5,216 nucleotides of DNA from Bacteroidota bacterium (GCA_025355705.1 JANXZD010000242.1:1-5216); one strand, 5' to 3'; positions 1 through 5,216 are shown, numbered from the stretch's first letter. The notes: generated by a model not told the origin, from the letters alone. Numbers and translations are program-made.

Positions 1-1228
1 CGCCAATCTTAATAAAGCGTTTCAATCGACCGACATGCCACAAATATCCGTCGTCATCCATCCATCCCATATCGCCGGTATCGTAATAGCCGTTACGAAA
101 TGCGAGCGATGTATTCTCAAAATCATCAAAGTATCCTTTCATGATATTATCCCCTTTCACCAGGACTTTTCCCGTCTCCCCTGATTTACATTCGTGTCCT
201 GTTTCATGGTTCTCAATACGCACCGAAACTCCTGGCAACATACGGCCAACACTACCCGGACGATTATGCTTCGGTGTGTTCACTGCCAACCCGGGTGATG
301 TTTCGGTGCAGCCATATGCTTCGAGAATAACTTTATTATGTTTCTCGGTAAATACTTTTCGCAGCGCATCCGGACATTTATCCGCACCCGCAAGAATAAT
401 TCTGCATGTCTCGTAATCACCGGGATTAGATTTTCCAACATATCCCCAGAAGAAACTCGGTGTACCGGCAAAGATCGTCACTTTTTCTTCTCGAACAGCA
501 TCATTGACACCTTTGAAGTCCAACGGATTGGCATATGTTACGACCGTCATTCCGCAGTAAATTGGAAGCCATAGATGCGCCGTTTGCCCGAACGAATGGA
601 ACATCGGAAGATTACCAAGCATAATATCTTTATCGCTAACCTCCAACACTTGTTCAAGGCTATGCAAGTTTGTCGTAATATTTTTATGGGAAAGTTGAAC
701 AGCTTTCGGTTCCTTTTCACTGCCACTGGTGAATAAAATCACAAGGTTATCGTCATCATTTCCTTGTGCAACCGTTTTCTTTAAGAGCGGCGCAGGAAGT
801 TTCGATCGAACCGCTGCGCCAAGTTTGTCCAACGTAGAAATACTTTCCATAATATCTTCAAGAAATACCATTCCGGGGACAATGGGACATTGTATCTTTT
901 CAACAAGTGCTTTTGAAGTGATAATGGTTTTGAATGCAAGTTTCTTTTGAGCGAATACGCAGTTCTGTGACGCCATTGCGGAGTAATTGATCATCACCGG
1001 AACGCGACCACTCATCAATGATGCAAGCGATGCCAGAATACATCCGGCCGATGTTGGAACCATGATACCAATGAACCCCTGATCAAACTTCTGCAGTTTT
1101 TCCGAGAGGATCAACGATGCTATCAACGCTCGCGAATAGGTGATGCGTCTGTTCGTCGTGCGATCGATGATATACATCTTGTCACCAAATTTCTTTGCCG
1201 TATCAATGAATCGATGATGTAACAGCAT
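1..1228 (-). CDS. AMP-forming acyl-CoA/acyl-ACP ligase, Aas-like (partial, C-terminus off the left edge)
   Basis: This is an adenylate-forming (ANL superfamily) enzyme that should activate a fatty acid with ATP to an acyl-AMP and pass it to CoA or acyl carrier protein. I translated the minus strand by hand: the frame is open for 409 codons from an ATG at 1228 to the window edge. Motifs seen in order are the P-loop FTSGSEKEPKA (residues 166-176), MFHSFG (209-214), AGTPSFFWGY (254-263), AYGCTETSP (304-312), YYDTGD (381-386) and GRLKRFIKIG (400-409). The SGSEK-PKA form of the P-loop and the KRF-KI-G hinge resemble the ligase half of E. coli Aas (2-acylglycerophosphoethanolamine acyltransferase/acyl-ACP synthetase) more than FadD. 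Unlike E. coli Aas, the protein starts directly with the ligase and has no N-terminal acyltransferase domain. The start is supported by AAGGAG 8 nt upstream. The C-terminal subdomain with the catalytic Lys (about 100 residues) lies outside the window. The family is clear; the exact substrate is not. Confidence 0.92.
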   Translation of the reverse strand, partial: MLLHHRFIDTAKKFGDKMYIIDRTTNRRITYSRALIASLILSEKLQKFDQGFIGIMVPTSAGCILASLASLMSGRVPVMINYSAMASQNCVFAQKKLAFKTIITSKALVEKIQCPIVPGMVFLEDIMESISTLDKLGAAVRSKLPAPLLKKTVAQGNDDDNLVILFTSGSEKEPKAVQLSHKNITTNLHSLEQVLEVSDKDIMLGNLPMFHSFGQTAHLWLPIYCGMTVVTYANPLDFKGVNDAVREEKVTIFAGTPSFFWGYVGKSNPGDYETCRIILAGADKCPDALRKVFTEKHNKVILEAYGCTETSPGLAVNTPKHNRPGSVGRMLPGVSVRIENHETGHECKSGETGKVLVKGDNIMKGYFDDFENTSLAFRNGYYDTGDMGWMDDDGYLWHVGRLKRFIKIG

Positions 1229-1266
1229 GCGTGATACTCCTTTTAGTTAGTGCAATAAGTTGGGAA

Positions 1267-1295
1267 AATGTAGTGCATCCATCAACAAAAAGCAA
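1267..1295 (-). promoter_or_regulatory. Candidate sigma-70-type promoter for the acyl ligase gene
   Basis: Read on the minus strand, TTGCTT (1295-1290) and TACATT (1272-1267) are separated by exactly 17 bp. They would start transcription near 1260, giving a short leader of about 30 nt before the ATG at 1228. Each box matches only part of the consensus (3/6 and 4/6), so this is a weak prediction. The heptamer TAGTGCA occurs at 1271-1277, overlapping the -10 edge, and again at 1248-1254, 23 bp away and just past the predicted start. This could be a pair of operator half-sites. Confidence 0.28.
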
Positions 1296-1331
1296 TGTTT
1301 GAATTTTTTCGAAGATATTTCCAAAAAAGAC

Positions 1332-1359
1332 TTGACACAGAAGCTTATTTTATTATCTT
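1332..1359 (+). promoter_or_regulatory. Candidate sigma-70-type promoter for the porin-amt-P-II unit
   Basis: A perfect TTGACA (1332-1337) is followed after 16 bp by TATCTT (1354-1359), a 4/6 match to the -10 box, inside an AT-rich stretch. Transcription would start near 1366, about 214 nt before the porin start codon, which is unusually long and would include all the folded sequence at 1436-1545. I also searched for a sigma-54 site, as is common before nitrogen genes. The best one on this strand is GGGAAAATGTAGTGCA (1262-1277), which keeps GG-N10-GC but lies about 300 bp upstream and matches poorly otherwise. Confidence 0.4.
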
Positions 1360-1452
1360 TATATGTAATTAAAGTTAATAAATAAGGTATATAACAAATA
1401 AACCTTAACTATTAATGAAAAACAGTTATAAGACGTTTTCTGCGTTTTGTCG

Positions 1453-1477
1453 GCAGCACCACCTCCGCTGCTTTTTT
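1453..1477 (+). terminator. Terminator-like stem with T-run in the porin leader (possible attenuator)
   Basis: GCAGC (1453-1457) can pair with GCTGC (1467-1471) across a 9-nt loop, and six T follow immediately (1472-1477). It points towards the porin gene and lies about 100 bp before it, inside the predicted transcript. It is therefore not the end of an upstream plus-strand gene, since none exists in the window. The stem is only 5 bp plus a G-T wobble. The left arm can alternatively pair with CTGC at 1440-1443, which would break the terminator. Whether it terminates at all cannot be judged from sequence. Confidence 0.3.
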
Positions 1478-1579
1478 GAGTCCCGCTCGGCGTTTCTTTA
1501 CAAAGAATTGTCGTGACGATGGTTCTTTCGTGCGAAGTCACAGTCACTATTTCTATACTTTTAATAAGGAGGTTGTTCT

Positions 1580-2644
1580 ATGAAAACTGGTATCCGTTCT
1601 TTCTGCATTATTGTGGTAATGATGGTTTCATTGAAACCATCGATTTTATTTTCTCAGCAAGCTGATACGGTTTCGCCAATTACGTACAGCGGGTTTTTGG
1701 ATGTTTACTATATTAAAAATCTTGCAAGTCCGGTCACAGGTGCCAACAAAATCCGTGTATTCGATCCGGTGGACAATGAATTCAATTTAGCATATGGGGA
1801 AGTTTCAATCCAAAAGAAAGCCGGACCGATTGGTTTTAGAGTTGATCTTGGTGCAGGAAAAGTTTCTACTCTATCATTGACAGGTTTATTCCAACAGGCA
1901 TATGCAACTGTTGTTCTTCCAATCGGCGACGGATTGACAATTGACGTTGGACAATTTGTTACACATATGGGTTATGAAGTAATTGAATCCAAAGATAATT
2001 GGAACTACTCCCGTTCTATATTGTTTGGTTGGGCTATTCCCTTTTATCACACGGGGGCTCGTTTAAGTTATCCCGTATTAAGTAATCTTACTGCAACCGT
2101 AAGTATCTTAAACGGATGGAATACGGTTACAGACAACAATACATCCAAAACATTAGGTTTGATGGTAAATTATGCGGTTTTCTCTTCTACAAGTATTACC
2201 CTCTGCGGGATTAGCGGTGTTGAACAAGCTGAACCGTCAATCTCAGGAAAAAGAAACGTGCTTAATCTTATCGTGACCCAATCTGTTTCGGATAATCTTT
2301 CGCTTGCTGTTGATGCAGATTATGGTGAGGAACGTATGCCGGCAGGATTGGCTACATGGAAAGGCGGAGCTGTTTATGGAAAATATGTTCTTAATCAAAA
2401 ATCAGCCGTTGCTCTGCGATACGAAATATATAATGATGGTAGTAATTTTTCACCTCTCAGTACCGGTGCCTCAAAGTTATCCGAAATAACAGCCACCTAT
2501 GAGTATAAGCCGTACGACAATTTAATTGTACGAGGTGAAGCAAGAAACGATATGTCGGATAAGGTGTTCTTTGATGGTAAGTCAACCCCCGGCACAGAAA
2601 AATCACAATTGACTCTGACTCTAGGTGCAATAGTTTTATTTTAA
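1580..2644 (+). CDS. Outer-membrane beta-barrel porin, BBP2/OmpL-like family
   Basis: This is a 354-residue protein expected to form a channel in the outer membrane. Residues 1-25 look like a Sec signal peptide (Lys/Arg start, hydrophobic run C9-V16, likely cleavage after S25 before QQAD). The mature part is made of alternating strands, starting at YSGFLDVYY (36-44). It carries the family's conserved block around 106-166, with QAYA, DGLTIDVGQF, ESKDNWNYSRS, LFGWAIPFYHTG and RLSYPV. NGWN (178-181) and DNN (185-187) follow. The last residue is Phe, the usual C-terminal signal for BamA-dependent insertion. The start is fixed by AAGGAGG 7 nt upstream. The gene lies 39 bp before amt and is probably co-transcribed with it, so passage of ammonium or a small nitrogen compound is a reasonable guess. 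The substrate itself cannot be read from the sequence. Family assignment rests on remembered motif patterns. Confidence 0.88.
   Translation: MKTGIRSFCIIVVMMVSLKPSILFSQQADTVSPITYSGFLDVYYIKNLASPVTGANKIRVFDPVDNEFNLAYGEVSIQKKAGPIGFRVDLGAGKVSTLSLTGLFQQAYATVVLPIGDGLTIDVGQFVTHMGYEVIESKDNWNYSRSILFGWAIPFYHTGARLSYPVLSNLTATVSILNGWNTVTDNNTSKTLGLMVNYAVFSSTSITLCGISGVEQAEPSISGKRNVLNLIVTQSVSDNLSLAVDADYGEERMPAGLATWKGGAVYGKYVLNQKSAVALRYEIYNDGSNFSPLSTGASKLSEITATYEYKPYDNLIVRGEARNDMSDKVFFDGKSTPGTEKSQLTLTLGAIVLF
1621..1641 (+). repeat. Perfect 9-bp inverted repeat inside the porin signal-peptide coding region
   Basis: GATGGTTTC (1621-1629) and GAAACCATC (1633-1641) are exact reverse complements separated by ATT. 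The RNA hairpin would sit 41 nt after the start codon and is followed by a T-rich stretch (1643-1654). It encodes residues 14-21 of the signal peptide. It may slow ribosomes, act as a weak terminator, or be chance. Confidence 0.5.
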
Positions 2645-2683
2645 CAACAACTATTTATATCCATAATTAATAAGGAACGACAT

Positions 2684-4204
2684 ATGAAACTGTTTTCAAA
2701 AAAGAAATTGCTGCTGATGTTTACCGGGCTTGCGATGATGTTCATTCTTGCATCGGTACGTTCATTTGCGGGAGATTTAGACCCATCGGGAACAAAAACC
2801 GGAACGATCAATGATGTTCCGGCAGCTAAACCGGGAGAACCAACCCTCGCTGAAGTCGCAGACGCAGTCGGTCATTCTCGAATCGCACTAAATTTTGTGT
2901 GGACCCTTATCGCCGGTTTTTTGGTAATGTTCATGCAGGCTGGATTTGCGATGGTTGAAACCGGATTCACCCGCGCAAAGAACGTGGCTCATACGATGGG
3001 AATGAATTTTCTCGTGTATGCTGTTGGTATGCTCGGATTTTGGGTCTGCGGTTTTGCAATTATGTTTGGCGGTGTTGGCGCGCTCGGTGTATTGGGTGGA
3101 ACACCCGGTTTAGGCGGAGAATTCACCGTTCAATTAATGGGAAAAACATTTGGGTTGTTTGGAACCAATGGATTTTTTCTTAATAATACCGTTTATGATG
3201 TGGGTGTTTTTGCTCTCTTCCTGTTTCAAATGGTGTTCATGGATACAACTGCAACTATTCCGACTGGTTCAATGGCAGAACGTTGGAAATTTAGTTCATT
3301 CATGGCCTTTGCATTTTTTATTTCAATGGTCGTTTATCCTCTTTATGGTAACTGGGTTTGGGGCGGCGGTTGGTTGGCAATGCTCGGTCAAAATTTTGGT
3401 CTTGGGCATGGTCATGTTGATTTTGCAGGATCATCCGTTGTTCATTTGGTCGGCGGTATAAGCGCTCTTGCCGGCGCAATTGTCCTTGGTCCCCGAATTG
3501 GAAAATACAACAAAGATGGTACTGCAAATGCAATTCCGGGTCATAATCTTCCAATGGCAATAATTGGAACATTTATTCTTGCGTTTGGCTGGTTCGGTTT
3601 TAACGCTGGTTCTTCTTTGGCGGGAAATGATCTTCGTATCGCAGTTGCTGCAGTCAACACAATGTTAGCTTCTGCAGCCGGAGCACTTTCTGCAACTGTC
3701 TATATGTGGGTTCGATATAAAAAACCAGACCCAAGTATGATGGCAAACGGAATGTTGGCAGGACTTGTTGCAATCACCGCGCCTTGCGCATTTGTTACTG
3801 CTCCAATTGCAGTACTGATCGGTGCAATTTCTGGAGTGTTGGTTATTGTTGCAGTATTTTTTATCGATCAAAAACTTCGAATCGATGATCCAGTTGGAGC
3901 TGTGGCCGTTCATGGTGTCAACGGATTCTGGGGCATTATCGCTTTAGGTCTATTTGCCGATGGAACATACGGTGACGGTTGGAATGGCGTATCAGGAACA
4001 GTTCGAGGATTATTTTATGGAGACTCCAGTCAGTTCTTTGCGCAATTGATCGGCGGAGTAGTCTGTATTGCTTTCGTCTTTCCGGTAATGTACGGCTTCT
4101 TTAAATTAACAGACAAAATTATCGGAAACAGAGTTTCCGCTAAAGATGAAGTTGATGGATTGGATATACCTGAAATGGGAATTAAAGGATACGAAAATGC
4201 ATAA
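2684..4204 (+). CDS. amt: Ammonium transporter, Amt/MEP/Rh family
   Basis: This 506-residue inner-membrane channel conducts ammonium/ammonia into the cell as a trimer. A cleavable signal peptide (1-29, cleavage likely after SFA) and a polar segment of about 35 residues precede eleven membrane helices from about residue 66 to 475. Aligned by eye to E. coli AmtB: D246 (AmtB D160), the twin pore histidines H254 in DFAGSSVVH (H168) and H410 in VAVHGVNG (H318), gate Phe F185 and F306 (F107, F215), and W226 and S310 of the ammonium-binding site (W148, S219). HNLPM and GWFGFNAGS are also present. The cytoplasmic tail DEVDGLDIPEMG...GYENA matches the conserved C-terminal region that couples to P-II. 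The gate segment FMDTTATIPTGSMAERWKF differs from AmtB, with Asp187 in place of Cys109. The start has AAGGA 7 nt upstream. The porin is 39 bp before it and P-II is 155 bp after it, the classic amt-glnK pairing. Confidence 0.97.
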   Translation: MKLFSKKKLLLMFTGLAMMFILASVRSFAGDLDPSGTKTGTINDVPAAKPGEPTLAEVADAVGHSRIALNFVWTLIAGFLVMFMQAGFAMVETGFTRAKNVAHTMGMNFLVYAVGMLGFWVCGFAIMFGGVGALGVLGGTPGLGGEFTVQLMGKTFGLFGTNGFFLNNTVYDVGVFALFLFQMVFMDTTATIPTGSMAERWKFSSFMAFAFFISMVVYPLYGNWVWGGGWLAMLGQNFGLGHGHVDFAGSSVVHLVGGISALAGAIVLGPRIGKYNKDGTANAIPGHNLPMAIIGTFILAFGWFGFNAGSSLAGNDLRIAVAAVNTMLASAAGALSATVYMWVRYKKPDPSMMANGMLAGLVAITAPCAFVTAPIAVLIGAISGVLVIVAVFFIDQKLRIDDPVGAVAVHGVNGFWGIIALGLFADGTYGDGWNGVSGTVRGLFYGDSSQFFAQLIGGVVCIAFVFPVMYGFFKLTDKIIGNRVSAKDEVDGLDIPEMGIKGYENA

Positions 4205-4359
4205 CTGTTCCAATCAACCATATAACTGTTTGCGATGATTTTTTCCAAATACTACATAGGAATTTGTCTGCGAATGAGTTTTTATTATTGAGTAAGGAAT
4301 GTTTATATTAACAATAGAATAGTGAAATTATTATTTAATCATTTTTAACACGAGGCAAT
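4205..4359 (+). other. amt to P-II spacer with a 9-bp direct repeat
   Basis: This is an AT-rich, 155-bp gap without a gene or a recognisable terminator hairpin. ATAACTGTT occurs at 4201-4209, overlapping the amt stop codon, and again at 4222-4230, a 21-bp step (two helical turns) that would suit a protein binding one DNA face. I find no well-spaced -35/-10 pair: TTGAGT (4288-4293) sits 10 bp from TATATT (4304-4309) and 21 bp from TAGAAT (4315-4320). P-II may therefore be co-transcribed with amt or have a promoter I cannot recognise. A short GAGG (4352-4355) serves as the P-II ribosome binding site. Confidence 0.4.
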
Positions 4360-4698
4360 ATGAAGAAAATTGAAGCAATCATTCGTCCGCATAAACTGGA
4401 TGAGGTGCGCGAAGCACTTCAGGAGGCTGGTTTTAGAGGATTGACCGTCACTGAAGTAAAAGGATATGGGAGACAAATGGGACACAGCGAGATCTACCGC
4501 GGATCAGAATATACGATCAATTTTTTACCGAAAACAAAGATCGACATCATCTGCGCTGACAGTAATCTGGACAAAGCGGTCGATATTATTTTGAAACATG
4601 CAAAGACCGGTGAAGTTGGCGACGGAAAGATCTTTGTTTCATCCATCGAAGAGGTCATCCGCGTCCGCACCGAAGAAACCGGTGATGATGCAGTGTAA
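4360..4698 (+). CDS. glnK: P-II family nitrogen regulatory protein, GlnK/GlnB type
   Basis: This is a 112-residue, full-length P-II protein, a trimeric sensor of 2-oxoglutarate and ATP/ADP that binds and controls targets such as Amt. Visible family features are the N-terminal strand KKIEAIIRPHKLDEVREAL, VTEVKGYGRQ leading into the T-loop (about 37-55), Gln39, Arg47 (the Amt-pore-blocking residue in E. coli GlnK), Tyr51 in YRGSEY (the uridylylation site in proteobacteria), TGEVGDGKIF with Lys90 (83-92), and RVR at 101-103 for nucleotide binding. The T-loop has Met40 where Lys is usual. Asn54 in NFLPK follows E. coli GlnK rather than GlnB (Asp54), and the position after amt also favours the GlnK role, though glnB would be an acceptable label. 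The start ATG aligns exactly with family length, although the Shine-Dalgarno (GAGG, 4 nt away) is short. A strong hairpin follows 12 nt after the stop. Confidence 0.97.
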   Translation: MKKIEAIIRPHKLDEVREALQEAGFRGLTVTEVKGYGRQMGHSEIYRGSEYTINFLPKTKIDIICADSNLDKAVDIILKHAKTGEVGDGKIFVSSIEEVIRVRTEETGDDAV

Positions 4699-4710
4699 GG
4701 CTGTCCTGTT

Positions 4711-4738
4711 GCGGCGGCAGATTCGATACTGCCGCCGT
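4711..4738 (+). terminator. Strong hairpin after the P-II gene, probable transcript end
   Basis: GCGGCGGCAG (4711-4720) pairs with CTGCCGCCGT (4729-4738) around an 8-nt loop: nine Watson-Crick pairs plus a G-T wobble. TGTTG (4707-4711) and CAACA (4743-4747) could extend the base. It begins 12 nt after the P-II stop codon. No T-run follows on the plus strand (TCACACAACA), so it is not a textbook intrinsic terminator. It may act with Rho or as a 3'-end stabiliser. Confidence 0.6.
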
Positions 4739-4790
4739 CACACAACAAAAATATCACTTGCGTCTAAATTCTAAACACTCTATTTTTGCT

Positions 4791-4831
4791 TTGCCTGCCC
4801 GACTAATAAACTTTTGAAGGCAGGCGGGCAA
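4791..4831. repeat. GC-rich intergenic inverted repeat with two alternative pairings (REP-like)
   Basis: TTGCCTGCC (4791-4799) can pair with GGCGGGCAA (4823-4831), nine pairs including one G-T wobble. Alternatively GCCTGCC (4793-4799) pairs perfectly with GGCAGGC (4819-4825). The two right arms overlap because GGCAGGC and GGCGGGC are near-repeats. No T-run follows. An element of this shape between two transcription units is typical of dispersed intergenic palindromes, but copy number cannot be seen from one window. Confidence 0.5.
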
Positions 4832-4894
4832 TTAACAGTAACACCGTTGATGCACTTGAAATGCCCTCGTATTCAAATTGCGGGGTTGTTATGC
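4830..4894 (+). repeat. Imperfect palindrome of about 55-65 nt, faintly attC-like
   Basis: Paired arms are TAACA (4839-4843) with TGTTA (4887-4891), CC (4844-4845) with GG (4884-4885), GCA (4852-4854) with TGC (4879-4881) and TTGAA (4856-4860) with TTCAA (4872-4876), leaving an 11-nt loop and several unpaired bases. AATTAAC (4830-4836) and GTTATGC (4888-4894) each match the integron core motifs RYYYAAC and GTTRRRY at 6 of 7 positions. Such matches occur easily by chance, and no integrase or second site is present. Confidence 0.2.
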
Positions 4895-5052
4895 GCTCCT
4901 GATGGTCAGAAAAATTCACCTGAACAACAGAGGATCGGCAAACACAAAATTTCGATCATCACGATTGAAATGCAATAAAGTGGCACCAATGCCGGTGGTA
5001 CACTCACTAACGTATCGGTGGGGTTTTTCGGAACAACATATAGGAGCATCCT

Positions 5053-5216
5053 ATGGAAACAGGAACCGTGAAATGGTTCAACAACGCTAAGGGATACGGC
5101 TTCATCTCCCGTGAAAACGGCGAAGATGTATTCGTACATTATAAAACAGTTGTTGGAGACGGTTACAAAACGCTGAATCAAGGCGATAAGGTCAATTTCG
5201 AAGTTGAAAAAGGACC
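5053..5216 (+). CDS. Cold-shock domain protein, CspA family (partial, C-terminus off the right edge)
   Basis: This is a small single-stranded nucleic-acid-binding protein of the CspA family, which typically acts as an RNA chaperone. The first 54 codons are visible. The protein begins METGTVKWFNNAKGYGFIS and contains RNP1 KGYGFI (residues 13-18) and RNP2 DVFVHY (25-30). VVGDGYKTLNQGDKV and FEVEKGP follow, as expected up to strand 4. The family is usually 65-75 residues, so only a short tail is missing. The ATG is set by AGGAG (5042-5046) with a 6-nt spacer and by the standard family N-terminus. It is probably transcribed on its own, since the hairpin after P-II and a gap of over 300 bp separate it from the nitrogen genes. 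A long leader fits the family's usual temperature-dependent mRNA control, but I found no recognisable cold-box. Which paralogue it is cannot be told. Confidence 0.95.
   Translation, partial: METGTVKWFNNAKGYGFISRENGEDVFVHYKTVVGDGYKTLNQGDKVNFEVEKG

Larger units (their letters stand above)
1229..1579. other. Divergent intergenic region between the acyl ligase and the porin-amt-P-II cluster
   Basis: These 351 bp hold no convincing gene. The left part (about 1229-1435) is AT-rich and contains candidate promoters for both directions. The right part (about 1436-1545) is richer in GC and folds: a GC stem followed by six T (1453-1477), a short palindrome TTCTTT-AC-AAAGAA (1494-1507), and GTGAC/GTCAC arms (1513-1517 and 1537-1541) with GTCAC recurring at 1543-1547 as part of AGTCAC. 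A 33-codon ATG frame at 1415-1516 lies across the T-run stem but has no ribosome binding site I can see. The region ends in a strong Shine-Dalgarno AAGGAGG (1566-1572), 7 nt before the porin ATG. A minus-strand GTG frame at 1359-1547 has no Shine-Dalgarno and reads like non-coding sequence. Confidence 0.6.
4739..5052. other. Intergenic region between P-II and the cold-shock gene
   Basis: These 314 bp contain no gene I can support. They hold a GC-rich inverted repeat (4791-4831), an imperfect palindrome (4830-4894), and about 160 bp that may be the long leader typical of cold-shock genes. An ATG frame at 4850-4978 (42 codons) lacks a ribosome binding site. The longer frames crossing into the cold-shock gene on either strand disagree with it. 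I see no good promoter: TTGAAA (4965-4970) has no -10 box at proper spacing, and TGGCAC (4981-4986) matches only the -24 half of a sigma-54 site. Confidence 0.55.

Noticed and set aside
141..950. Plus-strand frames opposite the acyl ligase (141-416, 338-574, 729-950)
   Set aside because: They are antisense shadows of the clearly conserved minus-strand ligase frame, which keeps all adenylation motifs without interruption.
1262..1277. Sigma-54 promoter for the porin-amt unit at GGGAAAATGTAGTGCA
   Set aside because: GG-N10-GC is present but several consensus bases are missing and it is about 300 bp from the porin start. It also overlaps the predicted ligase promoter.
1415..1516. Plus-strand 33-codon ATG frame as a standalone small gene
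   Set aside because: No Shine-Dalgarno before the ATG and no recognisable protein character. Kept only as a possible leader peptide within the attenuator idea.
1521..1534. Sigma-54-like GG...GC pair just upstream of the porin
   Set aside because: The spacing between GG and GC is 9 bp, one short of the required 10, and the rest of the consensus is poor.
1359..1547. Minus-strand GTG frame of 62 codons in the divergent intergenic region
   Set aside because: No ribosome binding site, a low-complexity and unprotein-like translation, and it covers the likely promoter and leader of the opposite-strand operon.
4850..4978. Plus-strand 42-codon ATG frame before the cold-shock gene
   Set aside because: No ribosome binding site, overlaps the palindrome, and its sequence matches no family I know. 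Could be a relic but cannot be supported.
4981..4996. Sigma-54 promoter starting at a perfect TGGCAC
   Set aside because: The -12 half reads CCGGT and lacks the essential GC at the required spacing.
4906..5181. Minus-strand 91-codon frame overlapping the cold-shock gene
   Set aside because: It is antisense to a strongly conserved cold-shock domain and has no supporting start signal.

Overview
The window looks like chromosomal DNA from a Gram-negative-type (two-membrane) bacterium of moderate GC content. The evidence is an outer-membrane beta-barrel protein with a signal peptide and a C-terminal Phe, alongside a periplasm-facing Amt. The style of the genes (BBP2-type porin beside amt and P-II, Aas-like acyl ligase, intergenic GC-rich inverted repeats) reminds me of the Bacteroidota/Chlorobiota/Ignavibacteria side of the tree. 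That placement is an impression, not a demonstration.

Layout: positions 1-1228 (minus strand) hold the first 409 codons of an AMP-forming acyl-CoA/acyl-ACP ligase of the Aas-like type, cut by the left edge. A 351-bp divergent intergenic region (1229-1579) separates it from a plus-strand cluster. The cluster is a BBP2/OmpL-like outer-membrane porin (1580-2644), an Amt ammonium transporter (2684-4204, 39 bp after the porin) and a P-II signalling protein of GlnK type (4360-4698). A strong hairpin directly after the P-II gene probably marks the 3' end of this unit. A 314-bp stretch (4739-5052) with no convincing gene, but with two inverted-repeat structures, leads to the start of a cold-shock-domain protein (5053 to the right edge, truncated).

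How the genes work together: Amt moves ammonium across the inner membrane, and P-II senses ATP/ADP and 2-oxoglutarate and is expected to plug Amt when nitrogen is sufficient. The adjacent porin is a good candidate for the matching outer-membrane entry route for ammonium or another small nitrogen solute (inference from linkage). The divergent region has a perfect TTGACA box that would give a leader of roughly 210 nt. That leader contains a GC stem followed by six T and a possible competing hairpin, so attenuation of the porin-amt-P-II unit is conceivable but unproven. The acyl ligase and the cold-shock protein are probably unrelated housekeeping neighbours. I found no CRISPR array, tRNA, rRNA or transposase, and no clearly novel system. 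The main points of interest are the porin/Amt/P-II grouping, its leader, and the repeat structures before the cold-shock gene.
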